A stretch of 38,953 bases of DNA. Source: Spirochaetia bacterium (GTDB taxonomy: Bacteria; Spirochaetota; Spirochaetia; CADAEX01). Positions 1-7,092 of the stretch are shown one piece after another. Each line of letters starts with the position of its first letter. Position 1 is the stretch's first letter. Where the stretch lies: contig JAFSOR010000027.1 of assembly GCA_017446885.1 (NCBI GenBank), positions 1-38,953 on the forward strand, written 5' to 3'. A program made the position numbers and the translations under genes. Below the pieces are notes generated by a model. The model ran no database searches, was not told where the DNA came from, and saw nothing but the letters and a program-made list of their open reading frames with translations.

Positions 1-1
1 A

Positions 2-30
2 TATATATAAATTTTATCAAAAAGTGTCAA
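2..30 (-). promoter_or_regulatory. Candidate sigma-70-type promoter reading out of the window
   Basis: On the minus strand a perfect TTGACA (25-30) is followed after 17 bases by TATATA (2-7), in an AT-rich stretch after mltG. It would drive the next minus-strand gene, which lies outside the window. The spacing and the perfect -35 are seen directly; promoter activity is inferred. Confidence 0.55.
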
Positions 31-60
31 TAGATAATAATAATTACTAAAATTTGCGAA

Positions 61-86
61 TCAACGTTTCTTATCAACGTTTCTTA
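61..86. repeat. 13-bp perfect tandem duplication at the mltG stop codon
   Basis: The 13-mer TCAACGTTTCTTA occurs twice back to back (61-73 and 74-86, plus-strand reading). The upstream copy on the minus strand encodes the last residues of MltG and its TGA; the second copy lies just after the stop. It looks like a replication-slippage duplication without effect on the protein. Confidence 0.9.
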
Positions 87-1105
87 AGGTAAAGGAAACG
101 TGCGTTGTTATGTTCCGAGAAACGTTTGGAAAAGTAATGCTCCCCTGCCTCTGGATCTTTTAAAAGGAAATATAGATAGTCGGTCTCGGGCGGATTGAAT
201 GCAGCTTCAAGCGATACAGCCCCGGGGTTGCAGATAGGCGTTGGTGGCAGGCCGCGGTTTAAGTAGGTGTTGTATGGCGACTTTATCTTAAGGTCATCGT
301 AGGTTATGTATTCGGGGTGTTTTTTCCCCTGCACCTCGGTTATTATGTATTCTACAGTTGCACACGAAGAGAGCGCTATGTCGTGCTCGAGCCTGTTATA
401 GAACACCGATGCTATAAGCGGCGCCTCCTTTGGCACACGGTATTCCCGCTCAACTATGGAAGCCAGTATGACCTTGCTGTATATTTCTTCCGGAGCCAGA
501 TTCTTCCAACCGGGGTAGAAAGAATTCAGTTTATCGTAGAATGTGTCAAGCATCTCGGAAAGGACAACCTGGGCAGAAAGTCCTTTCTGGAACAGGTATG
601 AGTCGGGGAATATGTACCCCTGGGCGCTGGGTGCTGGAATAAAGTACTTGGATAGGAGCTCCTGGTTGTGGGCAGCTTCGATAAATTCGGATGCCTTTGC
701 AAGCTCTGCCTCTTCCAGTATGGCTGCTATGCGGTTTAAGGTTATCCCCTCGGGGATTGTCACTTTTATATTTATGCCAGTGCCCGATACCAACAGGTTC
801 TGAATCTGGCGCGGGGTCATGGCGGCGCTTAGGCTGTACTGCCCCGACTTGAAGCTGTTCTCGGTCTTGTCCAGTTTGGCAAGTATGCGCAGAAACAGGC
901 CCGATTTTATTAGATGTTGGGCTTCAAGCCGGGCTGCTATGCCAGAAAGGTTCTCGCCGCTTTCCACAGTAAATACAACTGGCTCCCCATCAGGGTCTGC
1001 CGGCTGGCTGTAATAGTTATATGCATACCAGGCACCGCCGCACGCCGCACCTGCCATAATAAGCACAGTAAGGAAAAAGATAAGTAGGGCAGCCAGAACT
1101 TTCAT
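74..1105 (-). CDS. mltG: Endolytic murein transglycosylase MltG (YceG family)
   Basis: A 343-residue protein of normal length for MltG, the inner-membrane lytic transglycosylase that cuts nascent peptidoglycan glycan strands and so limits chain length. It starts with a single membrane anchor (about residues 3-25), followed by a LysM-like region (about 43-110) and the YceG catalytic domain. The catalytic glutamate sits in ASIVEREYR (Glu219, matching E. coli Glu218), and the conserved RGLPPTPICNPG segment lies near residues 284-295. Its ATG overlaps the stop of the upstream 65-residue gene by four bases (ATGA), so it is the last gene of a coupled three-gene operon. The stop codon lies inside a 13-bp tandem duplication. 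Confidence 0.95.
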   Translation of the reverse strand: MKVLAALLIFFLTVLIMAGAACGGAWYAYNYYSQPADPDGEPVVFTVESGENLSGIAARLEAQHLIKSGLFLRILAKLDKTENSFKSGQYSLSAAMTPRQIQNLLVSGTGINIKVTIPEGITLNRIAAILEEAELAKASEFIEAAHNQELLSKYFIPAPSAQGYIFPDSYLFQKGLSAQVVLSEMLDTFYDKLNSFYPGWKNLAPEEIYSKVILASIVEREYRVPKEAPLIASVFYNRLEHDIALSSCATVEYIITEVQGKKHPEYITYDDLKIKSPYNTYLNRGLPPTPICNPGAVSLEAAFNPPETDYLYFLLKDPEAGEHYFSKRFSEHNNARFLYLKKR

Positions 1106-1299
1106 TTTTTCCCCTTCTCCGGTGCAAGTGATTCTTTTGCGGCTGCCTTAAGGCGCTCAATCTCCTGGATGGAAAACTGCTGGTAAACCTGTTTCTCAAG
1201 CTGGCACTTGAAGGCGTAGAGCGACGGCGAAAGGCTTGAGTCCACAGCAGACAAAAGGAAATAAAGTTCGTTACATAAACTCTGGTCTATTTCGGTCAT
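1102..1299 (-). CDS. Small hypothetical protein between ykgJ-like gene and mltG
   Basis: A 65-residue acidic-to-basic protein I do not recognise. It has no signal peptide, membrane segment or cysteine motif. It reads as mostly helical: an N-terminal part rich in Leu, Ser and Tyr, then a charged Glu/Lys/Ala C-terminal helix ending in a Lys tail. I chose the ATG at 1299 because it overlaps the upstream stop as ATGA, and its own stop overlaps the mltG start in the same way. Such double coupling argues that it is translated. A role alongside MltG or the cysteine-cluster protein is inference from position only. Confidence 0.6.
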   Translation of the reverse strand: MTEIDQSLCNELYFLLSAVDSSLSPSLYAFKCQLEKQVYQQFSIQEIERLKAAAKESLAPEKGKK

Positions 1300-1733
1300 A
1301 TTGTGATAAGCTTCTCCATCTTCCGCAGTGCAAGCCATTCCTCTATCTCGGCTTTGGAATGGAGCCTGCCTTTGTTCACTCCAGGGCAGGAGGATTCAAG
1401 GCTTTCCCAGTCCTCCTTTGACTTAAGCTGTGACTCCCAGAAAGGGTAACTCCTGCACTGCAGCGGGCGCGCATCGTAAACTGCACAGCCACCGTCACGC
1501 CAGAAGATACAGTCGCAGTTCTCCTTTTCTATCAAGCTTATACGGAAAACTCCCCCCATGTCCACCTTTACGCAATATTTTTCAAGAAATTCTTCACGTG
1601 TCATGGAAAGTTTTAAAGCCAGACGGTCAAGATCCTGGTGCGACAGAAACACATAGCCGCTTTCAAACCTGCAGCAGCCGGAGCACCGCTGGCATTCGAA
1701 GTGTAGACCGTCTTTATAGAAAGGCTCTTGCAT
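1296..1733 (-). CDS. YkgJ-type cysteine-cluster protein (putative Fe-S or zinc binding)
   Basis: A 145-residue protein with the layout of the YkgJ / UPF0153 family. There is an N-terminal CxxCxxCC cluster (Cys14, 17, 20, 21), then Cys73 and Cys75, then the signature GGCAVYDARPLQCRSYPFW (Cys83, Cys93) and a late Cys116. The family is thought to bind a metal or iron-sulfur cluster; its biochemical role is not settled. An AGGG-type ribosome binding site lies five bases before the ATG. No clear promoter lies between it and the tRNA terminator, so it may depend on read-through from the tRNA unit. It is the first gene of the operon ending in mltG. Confidence 0.85.
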   Translation of the reverse strand: MQEPFYKDGLHFECQRCSGCCRFESGYVFLSHQDLDRLALKLSMTREEFLEKYCVKVDMGGVFRISLIEKENCDCIFWRDGGCAVYDARPLQCRSYPFWESQLKSKEDWESLESSCPGVNKGRLHSKAEIEEWLALRKMEKLITI

Positions 1734-1749
1734 AGCACCCTCGTGTCGT

Positions 1750-1766
1750 CCTGAAACAAGTTCAGG
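1750..1766. repeat. Small palindrome CCTGAA-N5-TTCAGG
   Basis: A 6-bp inverted repeat with a five-base spacer between the tRNA terminator and the ykgJ-like gene. On the minus strand it reads CCTGAACTTGTTTCAGG, a word I recall as the core of dispersed intergenic repeats in several bacterial phyla. Whether it is repeated in this genome cannot be seen from one window. It could also be an operator. Confidence 0.5.
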
Positions 1767-1773
1767 GTGACAA

Positions 1774-1802
1774 TAAAAAAAGCCTCCTGAAAATCAGGAG
1801 GC
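1774..1802 (-). terminator. Intrinsic terminator after tRNA-Tyr
   Basis: On the minus strand, a perfect 9-bp stem (GCCTCCTGA / TCAGGAGGC) with a TTT loop is followed by a run of seven or more T. It starts two bases after the tRNA-Tyr discriminator base and closes the two-tRNA transcript. Confidence 0.92.
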
Positions 1803-1804
1803 AA

Positions 1805-1886
1805 TGGGGAGAATAGGATTCGGACCTATGAAGACTGAGTCAACAGATTTACAGTCTGCCCCCTTTGACCGCTCGGGAATCTCCCC
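1805..1886 (-). tRNA. tRNA-Tyr (anticodon GTA)
   Basis: An 82-nt type II tRNA. The acceptor stem GGGGAGA / TCTCCCC closes the cloverleaf. The anticodon loop reads CTGTAAA, giving GTA, and a long variable arm follows, as expected for bacterial tRNA-Tyr. The T arm contains GGTCCGAATCC. The discriminator is A, and CCA is not encoded, so it must be added after transcription. Confidence 0.95.
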
Positions 1887-1895
1887 AGTTTTTTA

Positions 1896-1969
1896 AGCCA
1901 CCTGTCCGATTCGAACGGACGACCCCGAGATTACAAGTCACGTGCTCTGGCCAGCTGAGCTAAGGTGGC
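1896..1969 (-). tRNA. tRNA-Thr (anticodon TGT)
   Basis: A 74-nt tRNA with acceptor stem GCCACCT / AGGTGGC, D arm TTAGCTCAGCTGG, anticodon loop CTTGTAA giving TGT, and T arm GTTCGAATC. CCA is not encoded. It lies nine bases before tRNA-Tyr and shares its transcript. The Thr(TGT)-Tyr(GTA) order also occurs in the E. coli thrU-tyrU unit upstream of tufB. Confidence 0.95.
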
Positions 1970-1981
1970 ATCAGCTTTGAT

Positions 1982-2010
1982 AGAATATTAAAAGTATACA
2001 GGAAAGTCAA
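1982..2010 (-). promoter_or_regulatory. Promoter of the tRNA-Thr/tRNA-Tyr unit
   Basis: TTGACT (2005-2010) and TATTCT (1982-1987) are separated by 17 bases on the minus strand. The expected transcription start falls a few bases before the tRNA-Thr 5' end at 1969. A second overlapping pair (TTGAAA with TATACT) is also present. Confidence 0.7.
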
Positions 2011-2032
2011 TATAGTTTTCAATTTTTTTACC

Positions 2033-2061
2033 TTGCAGAATATTTTGTAAACCGTTACAGT
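2033..2061 (+). promoter_or_regulatory. Candidate promoter of the HAD gene, possibly leaderless
   Basis: On the plus strand TTGCAG (2033-2038) and TACAGT (2056-2061) are 17 bases apart. Only six bases separate the -10 from the ATG at 2068, so transcription would begin at or next to the start codon. The weak AGGA just before the ATG is a poor ribosome binding site, which fits this reading. Confidence 0.4.
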
Positions 2062-2067
2062 AGGAAC

Positions 2068-2715
2068 ATGGACTACACCACCATTGCCTGGGACTGGAAC
2101 GGCACTCTGCTGGACGATGCCGCTATATGCATGGAGTGCGTGAACGATATGCTGCGGAAGAGGAATATGCCAATCTTGGATCTGGACACCTACCGGAGCT
2201 ATGTTGATAACCCGATTGTAAAAGCCTACGAGCATATATTTGACCTTAATGTTGTGACTTTTGATGTGATTGTAAAGGAGTTCTACGAAAGCTACCCCCG
2301 ATACATAAAAGATGCAAAGCTGATTCCCGGTGCAAAGGATATGCTTGATTTTTTCAATGGGCTCGGATGCCGGCAGATTATAGTTACAGCGGCCCACACC
2401 TCCGATGTTGTTGAATATTTATGCAAGTTTGGTATAAAAAGTTATTTCGATGCAGTACTGGGCTCCGACGACTTTCAGGGAGGCTCCAAAATAAGGTGGG
2501 CCGCAGAGTATGCAAAAAGTGGAAATTTATCCAAAGGCAAGACCCTTATGATAGGAGACACTGCTCACGATGCCGAGACTGCCTGCGCCATGGGTGCCGA
2601 CTGCATACTGTTCTCGGGTGGGCATCAGATTAAGACCAAGCTTGAAGCCACAGGGTGCCCGGTGGTGCACAGCCTTCTGGATATACCGGAGCTTATTGGT
2701 CAGAATCGGTTATAA
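2068..2715 (+). CDS. HAD-superfamily phosphatase (Gph-like) with altered motif I
   Basis: A 215-residue protein with the order of a haloacid-dehalogenase phosphatase: motif I WDWNGTLLDD (Asp9), a helical cap (about 20-85), motif II IIVTAAHT, motif III lysine in GGSKIRW, and motif IV MIGDTAHDAETA. It resembles phosphoglycolate phosphatases, but the substrate is unknown. The second Asp of the usual DxDGT, the general acid/base, is Asn11 here. This DWNGT form is seen in some HAD proteins but may change activity. It is the only plus-strand gene, and its last 23 bases overlap the end of tlyA tail to tail. Confidence 0.85.
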   Translation: MDYTTIAWDWNGTLLDDAAICMECVNDMLRKRNMPILDLDTYRSYVDNPIVKAYEHIFDLNVVTFDVIVKEFYESYPRYIKDAKLIPGAKDMLDFFNGLGCRQIIVTAAHTSDVVEYLCKFGIKSYFDAVLGSDDFQGGSKIRWAAEYAKSGNLSKGKTLMIGDTAHDAETACAMGADCILFSGGHQIKTKLEATGCPVVHSLLDIPELIGQNRL

Positions 2716-3424
2716 TGCACAGGAATTCACGGTTACCTTTGGTGCCCAGTATAGGCGACTCTATCATATCTTTTATATAAGTGCCATCTTCGGCCAAAAG
2801 CCTGGCAGTCTCGGCCAGAACCCGGCGGACATCATCATCCTTTTTTATAACGCCGTCAAAGCCGGGTACTAAACCACGCTCCTCGAACTGCGGCTTGACC
2901 AATGCTATAAGCTTTTTCTCCCTGGTCAGGGAAAGAATGTGTGATGCAGCCTTTACTATGGAGCGGAACGAAAGGTCGCACACTGCTATGTCGGGCTGGG
3001 GTTCAAGGTCGCCCGGGTTAAGCTCCATAATGTTGGTTTTTTCCCTGACCAGCACTGCCGGGTTCTGGCGCAGTTTAAAGTCAAGCTGGTTAGACCCCGA
3101 GTCCACTGCGTGGACCTGCATAGCGCCGTGCTGCAAAAGGCAGTCGGTAAAGCCACCTGTGGAGCTACCTGCATCAAGCACCACCTTGCCTTTTACATTT
3201 ATGTGCCAGTGCATAAGTGCTTTCTCAAGCTTAAAGCCGCCGCGGGAAACATACTTTTTATCGGTCAGAATCACATCGGTTCCGGGGGCAAACAGCTCCT
3301 TGGGGTTCTTTATAACGCCGCCATCAACAACTACTTCGCCGCACAGGATGTGGGAATATAATTTATCGGCTGAATACTCTGGATATTTATTTTTAAGAAG
3401 GGTCAGGAGTGGAACCTTTTTCAT
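2693..3424 (-). CDS. tlyA: TlyA-family rRNA 2'-O-methyltransferase
   Basis: A 243-residue protein with an N-terminal S4 RNA-binding domain (about 1-60, including the DKLYSHILCGEVVVDG region) and a C-terminal FtsJ/RrmJ-type methyltransferase. The SAM-binding segment VLDAGSSTGGFTDCLL lies near residues 81-96, and VCDLSF and LVKPQFE carry catalytic residues. TlyA enzymes methylate 16S and/or 23S rRNA and set capreomycin sensitivity in some bacteria; the older name is haemolysin A. It starts two bases after the ymdB-like gene, as the third gene of the rny operon. Its stop end overlaps the convergent HAD gene. Confidence 0.92.
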   Translation of the reverse strand: MKKVPLLTLLKNKYPEYSADKLYSHILCGEVVVDGGVIKNPKELFAPGTDVILTDKKYVSRGGFKLEKALMHWHINVKGKVVLDAGSSTGGFTDCLLQHGAMQVHAVDSGSNQLDFKLRQNPAVLVREKTNIMELNPGDLEPQPDIAVCDLSFRSIVKAASHILSLTREKKLIALVKPQFEERGLVPGFDGVIKKDDDVRRVLAETARLLAEDGTYIKDMIESPILGTKGNREFLCIITDSDQ

Positions 3425-3426
3425 AT

Positions 3427-4218
3427 CTATACAGGCTCGTAAACACGCTCTATTGAAAGAGCTTTCCCACTCTGGACATCTACCTTGATCACCACGCCGC
3501 AGAACGTTACAGGCAAATCTGCAATCTCCATCTTAAGAGGCATCTGGGTAAGGGAACGCTCTATAGAAATCTCTTTTATAGTGCCTATGACCGATTCCTC
3601 GGGACCTGTCATGCCTACATCGGTTATGTATGCGGTGCCCCCTTTAAGAATGCGCTCATCGGCTGTCTGCACATGGGTGTGGGTTCCAACTACGGCACTT
3701 ACCTGGCCATCTAAGTAACAGACTAAGGCCTCTTTCTCGGAGCTCGATTCGGCATGGAAATCCAAAAGGATAAGCGGTGTCTCTTTGCGCAGCTTTTTTG
3801 CAAGCTCCCTGCCTGTTCTGAAAGGGCAGTCTATGCTTGCCATATTCTCCCTTCCCTGCAGGTTCATTACAGCAAGTTTAACGCCGTGTTTCTCTACAAT
3901 GCAGCTGCCGTGTCCCGGTACTCCGGGTGGGAAGTTTGCAGGACGCAGGATTGCCTCTTTCTCGTCCAGATACGGATACAGTTCTGACTTTTGCCACACA
4001 TGGTTTCCTGTGGTTATGACATCGGCACCGCTTAAGAAAAACTGGTCTGCGGCAGCTGGCAGAAGCCCGAATCCGTCGGCCGAATTCTCGCCGTTTATGA
4101 CAGTAAAATCGGCATTATATTTTTTTATGAGGCTTTTAAGATTAAAGAAAACAGCCCTGTTCCCAGGCTGGCCTACTACGTCGCCAAGGAACAGGATGTT
4201 GATTGTATCAGCGGGCAT
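3427..4218 (-). CDS. ymdB: TIGR00282-family metallophosphoesterase (YmdB-like)
   Basis: A 263-residue dinuclear metallophosphoesterase of normal length. Metal-ligand motifs appear in order: GDVVG near residue 12, NGENSADGFG near 42-51, TGNHVW, DFHAE, VGTHTHVQT and TDVGMTG. The B. subtilis homologue YmdB hydrolyses 2',3'-cyclic AMP and affects biofilm and motility genes. Its gene overlaps rny by 11 bases here, the same rny-ymdB pairing seen in Firmicutes and in Borrelia. A link to RNA turnover, clearing cyclic phosphate products, is plausible but not shown by sequence. Confidence 0.9.
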   Translation of the reverse strand: MPADTINILFLGDVVGQPGNRAVFFNLKSLIKKYNADFTVINGENSADGFGLLPAAADQFFLSGADVITTGNHVWQKSELYPYLDEKEAILRPANFPPGVPGHGSCIVEKHGVKLAVMNLQGRENMASIDCPFRTGRELAKKLRKETPLILLDFHAESSSEKEALVCYLDGQVSAVVGTHTHVQTADERILKGGTAYITDVGMTGPEESVIGTIKEISIERSLTQMPLKMEIADLPVTFCGVVIKVDVQSGKALSIERVYEPV

Positions 4219-5737
4219 ATTCCACTATCCGGGTCTCGCGGATAATTGTAACCCTGATTCTGCCAGGATAACGCAGGTCGGTCTCAATCTTCTTGGTTAT
4301 CTGGCGGCAAAGCTCGGCAGCTTTCTCGTCGTTGATCTGGTCGCTGTTGACCAGGATACGCAGCTCACGGCCTGCCTGGATTGCATATGCCTTTTCTATG
4401 CCTTCGAACTGGAGAGCAACATTCTCAAGGTTCTCAAGCCGCTTTATGTAGTTGTCGATAGTCTCTTTGCGGGCACCGGGCCGTGCAGCAGAAATTGCAT
4501 CGGCAATCTGCACTATTATGGCCTCCAAGGTTGTAGGCTCGATATCGTTGTGGTGTGCGCCTATAGCGTTTACTACACGTGGATCCTCGCCCATCTTGCG
4601 GGCTATCTCCATACCAACCTCGGCATGGTTTCCTTCGCCGTCCGATTCTACTCCCTTGCCTATATCGTGCAAAAGTGCAGCCCTGTGTGCCAGAGCACGG
4701 TTTGCACCCAGCTCGGCGGCAATAAGGCCTGCTATTATGGCAACTTCCTTGGAATGCTGCAGAACGTTCTGGCCGTAGCTGGTCCTAAAGTGGAGCCGGC
4801 CCAGGGCGCGTATTCCCTCCTGCGGCATGTTGTGGATACCTACATCGAAAAGTACTTTCTCGCCTTCGTCGTAAATAACCTGGTTAATATCTTTGGTAAC
4901 TTTCTGGACTACATCCTCGATACGTGCCGGATGGATACGGCCATCCATAACCAGACGCTCCAAAGCCTCTTTTGCAATCTCTTTCTTGACCGGGTCAAAA
5001 CAGGACAGTACAACAGCTTCCGGGGTATCGTCGATAATAATATCGACACCAGTCAGTGTCTCAAGGGTACGGATGTTCCTACCCTCGCGTCCTATGATGC
5101 GTCCTTTCATCTCGTCGGTCGGCAGGCTGACAGATGTTACTGTTACATCGCCGGTTACTTCTGTTGCCACCCTCTGGATTGTAGTCACCAGGATTTCTCT
5201 GGCTTTCTTTTCGGCATTAAGCTGGGCTTCCTGCTCAATCTTGTTCAAAAGAACCTGGGCATCGTGCTTAGCCTCGTTTTCCATGGACTGGATTATAAGC
5301 TGCTTTGCCTGCTCTGCTGTAAGCTGCGATACTTCTTCCAGCTTTCTGCGCCAAATAGTCTCCTGCTCGGCAAGTTCAGAATCCCTTTTCTCTAAACCTC
5401 TCTCACGGTCGGCAATCGCTTGTGTCTGCTTTTCCAGGATACCCAGCTTGTTGTCCAGGTTATCCTCTTTCTGTATAAGTCGTCTTTCCTGCTTCTGAAG
5501 CTCAGCACGTCTGTCGCGGAATTCCCGTTCCTGCTGGTTGCGCTCCTTCAAGAGCTGATCCTTTGTCTCAAGGACAAGCTCCTTCTTTATCGCCTCTGCC
5601 TCTTTTACAGCGTCCTGCTTGATACGCTCGGCCTTCTGCTCAGAGGATGAAAGCTGAAATTTGGCATATACCCAACGTACAGTCCAACCTATTATCAAAC
5701 CTAAGAGAGGAAGAACACATAACCAAATATAAATCAT
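4208..5737 (-). CDS. rny: Ribonuclease Y (membrane-anchored endoribonuclease)
   Basis: A 509-residue protein with the full RNase Y architecture: one N-terminal membrane anchor (about 2-22), a long charged coiled coil (about 30-195), a KH domain with IIGREGRNIRTLE, and an HD domain with HRAALLHDIGKG as the metal-binding His-Asp pair. RNase Y starts mRNA decay and processing at the membrane. A strong AGGAGG lies four bases before the ATG. The gene has its own promoter (5771-5799) and heads the rny / ymdB-like / tlyA operon. Confidence 0.97.
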   Translation of the reverse strand: MIYIWLCVLPLLGLIIGWTVRWVYAKFQLSSSEQKAERIKQDAVKEAEAIKKELVLETKDQLLKERNQQEREFRDRRAELQKQERRLIQKEDNLDNKLGILEKQTQAIADRERGLEKRDSELAEQETIWRRKLEEVSQLTAEQAKQLIIQSMENEAKHDAQVLLNKIEQEAQLNAEKKAREILVTTIQRVATEVTGDVTVTSVSLPTDEMKGRIIGREGRNIRTLETLTGVDIIIDDTPEAVVLSCFDPVKKEIAKEALERLVMDGRIHPARIEDVVQKVTKDINQVIYDEGEKVLFDVGIHNMPQEGIRALGRLHFRTSYGQNVLQHSKEVAIIAGLIAAELGANRALAHRAALLHDIGKGVESDGEGNHAEVGMEIARKMGEDPRVVNAIGAHHNDIEPTTLEAIIVQIADAISAARPGARKETIDNYIKRLENLENVALQFEGIEKAYAIQAGRELRILVNSDQINDEKAAELCRQITKKIETDLRYPGRIRVTIIRETRIVEYAR

Positions 5738-5770
5738 GCTTCCTCCTTATACATAGTATTCCAGTAGATA

Positions 5771-5799
5771 ATAATATATAGAATTATTTCATGGGTCAA
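5771..5799 (-). promoter_or_regulatory. Promoter of the rny operon
   Basis: TTGACC (5794-5799) and TATTAT (5771-5776) are 17 bases apart on the minus strand. The start site would fall near 5764, leaving about 27 nt of leader before the rny ATG. The -35 lies across the stop codon of the upstream hypothetical gene, so the two transcription units abut. Confidence 0.75.
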
Positions 5800-6590
5800 G
5801 CCGAAACAGGGATATTGTTGATTATTTTTATGATTTTTTTCACATTATCCAGGGTGATCACTGCACTGTCGAATGCAAAGAAAAGGTAGCGGCCGTCGGG
5901 TTCTGAACCCAGCGGGGCAAAACAGCAGCTTGCGATATGGCTAAGGTGCTGCTCCGGGATAAGGCCCGAAAGCTCTGTAAGCTCGCAGAACGATGAGTTG
6001 ACTATAAGGATACGCCGCATAGCTATAATCTGGCTGTATACATCGCCATCGGCAGGGAAATTGAACACGCTGCCTGCAGGACATGCAAAGCCTGGTGCAA
6101 AGACATCGGTAAATGAACTGTCGGTTTTGGCAATAATGGCGGCATAGGGGCTGCCGGTGCCATCGAGCAGGGCCGAAAGCTCTTTGACCATACCTATCCT
6201 GTCCAAGGGGACAGGGCTTTCGGAACTTTCAGGGGCATTTACAGTTTCTGGCTGGGCAGTGGCGGAATCTGGGGTTGCAGGACCCATGGCATCGGCAATA
6301 AGACGCCTTAGCTCATCGTCGGCCGGGGAGTTTGCATTCTGGTATACGCTTGAGTTGATTTCGTAAATGCCGTCTGAAAAATCTATTACAGTGTCGGTCC
6401 CAAGCTCAAGGTCGTTAAGCTCTATGATGCTTGCAATGCCGTCGTCTTCCATGCTTATAAGCTTATCTGCAAAGCTCATTCCGACATAGTCGTGCGGTTT
6501 TACATCACACAGCTGGGGTGCAGGGTTATACTTCCCCTTAAGCGATTCGAGCTTTTTTCTTCGCCTTACTATGTAATCTTCCCTTTCCAT
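5796..6590 (-). CDS. Hypothetical protein with possible GAF-like C-terminal domain
   Basis: A 264-residue soluble protein that I do not recognise as a named family. Three parts are visible: a basic, then acidic N-terminal region (about 1-105), a Pro/Ala/Ser/Glu-rich linker (about 106-130), and an alternating strand/helix domain (about 130-264) reminiscent of GAF-type folds but without a diagnostic motif. There is no signal peptide or membrane segment. I chose the ATG at 6590 because an AGGGG lies five bases upstream; a further in-frame start would sit in the terminator. It begins directly after the rplQ terminator with no room for a promoter, so its expression may depend on read-through. Confidence 0.75.
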   Translation of the reverse strand: MEREDYIVRRRKKLESLKGKYNPAPQLCDVKPHDYVGMSFADKLISMEDDGIASIIELNDLELGTDTVIDFSDGIYEINSSVYQNANSPADDELRRLIADAMGPATPDSATAQPETVNAPESSESPVPLDRIGMVKELSALLDGTGSPYAAIIAKTDSSFTDVFAPGFACPAGSVFNFPADGDVYSQIIAMRRILIVNSSFCELTELSGLIPEQHLSHIASCCFAPLGSEPDGRYLFFAFDSAVITLDNVKKIIKIINNIPVSA

Positions 6591-6600
6591 CCAGACCCCT

Positions 6601-6631
6601 GATACAAACAAGGGGAAGTAAAAACTTCCCC
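6601..6631 (-). terminator. Intrinsic terminator after rplQ
   Basis: On the minus strand GGGGAAGT and ACTTCCCC form a perfect 8-bp stem with a TTTT loop, followed by TTGTTTGT. The T tract is interrupted, so termination may be partial. It ends the ribosomal-protein block and precedes the hypothetical gene at 6590. Confidence 0.8.
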
Positions 6632-6657
6632 CTGATGCACGAATTCAGTTTAAAAGG

Positions 6658-7092
6658 TCAGGCCTTTTCTGCTGGAGCTTTTGCCTCAGCCTTCTTGTCT
6701 TTTGCCTTGTCCTTTTTATCTTTTTTCTCTTTTACCTTTCTGTCCACAAGCTCAAGAATAACAATCTCGGCAGCATCGTTGTTCCGTCTGCCCAGCTTAA
6801 GGATTCTTGTGTATCCGCCGTTTCTGGTGGCAAATCTTGGAGCAATATCAGTAAAGAGCTTTGCCAGAACTGCCTCGTCCTTGATATCCTCGGCAACAAC
6901 TCTGCGGTTATGAACAGAATCTTCTTTTGCCCGGGTAATCATCTTCTCAGCCATTCTTCTGATCTCAAGAGCTCTTGCTTTTGTTGTCTTAATTCTTTCG
7001 TATTTAAAGACAGAGGTAACCATGCTTCTTTTTACCGCTTTTCTGCGGTCGCTTCTCATGTTGAGCGCATTAAAACCTGATTTATGCTTCAT
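6658..7092 (-). CDS. rplQ: 50S ribosomal protein L17
   Basis: A 144-residue L17, starting with the family signature MKHKSGFNALNMRSDRRKA. L17 binds 23S rRNA near the exit tunnel. The core is followed by a C-terminal tail of about 25 residues made almost wholly of Lys, Asp, Glu and Ala, longer than the shortest L17s. The gene overlaps rpoA by 11 bases and is the last gene of the alpha operon, as in most bacteria. Confidence 0.97.
   Translation of the reverse strand: MKHKSGFNALNMRSDRRKAVKRSMVTSVFKYERIKTTKARALEIRRMAEKMITRAKEDSVHNRRVVAEDIKDEAVLAKLFTDIAPRFATRNGGYTRILKLGRRNNDAAEIVILELVDRKVKEKKDKKDKAKDKKAEAKAPAEKA

Noticed and set aside
3785..5395. Open frame of 536 codons on the plus strand opposite rny and the ymdB-like gene
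   Set aside because: It is codon-aligned antisense to rny, so stops arise only from TTA, CTA or TCA codons, which rny avoids. It has no ribosome binding site and its protein looks like no family.
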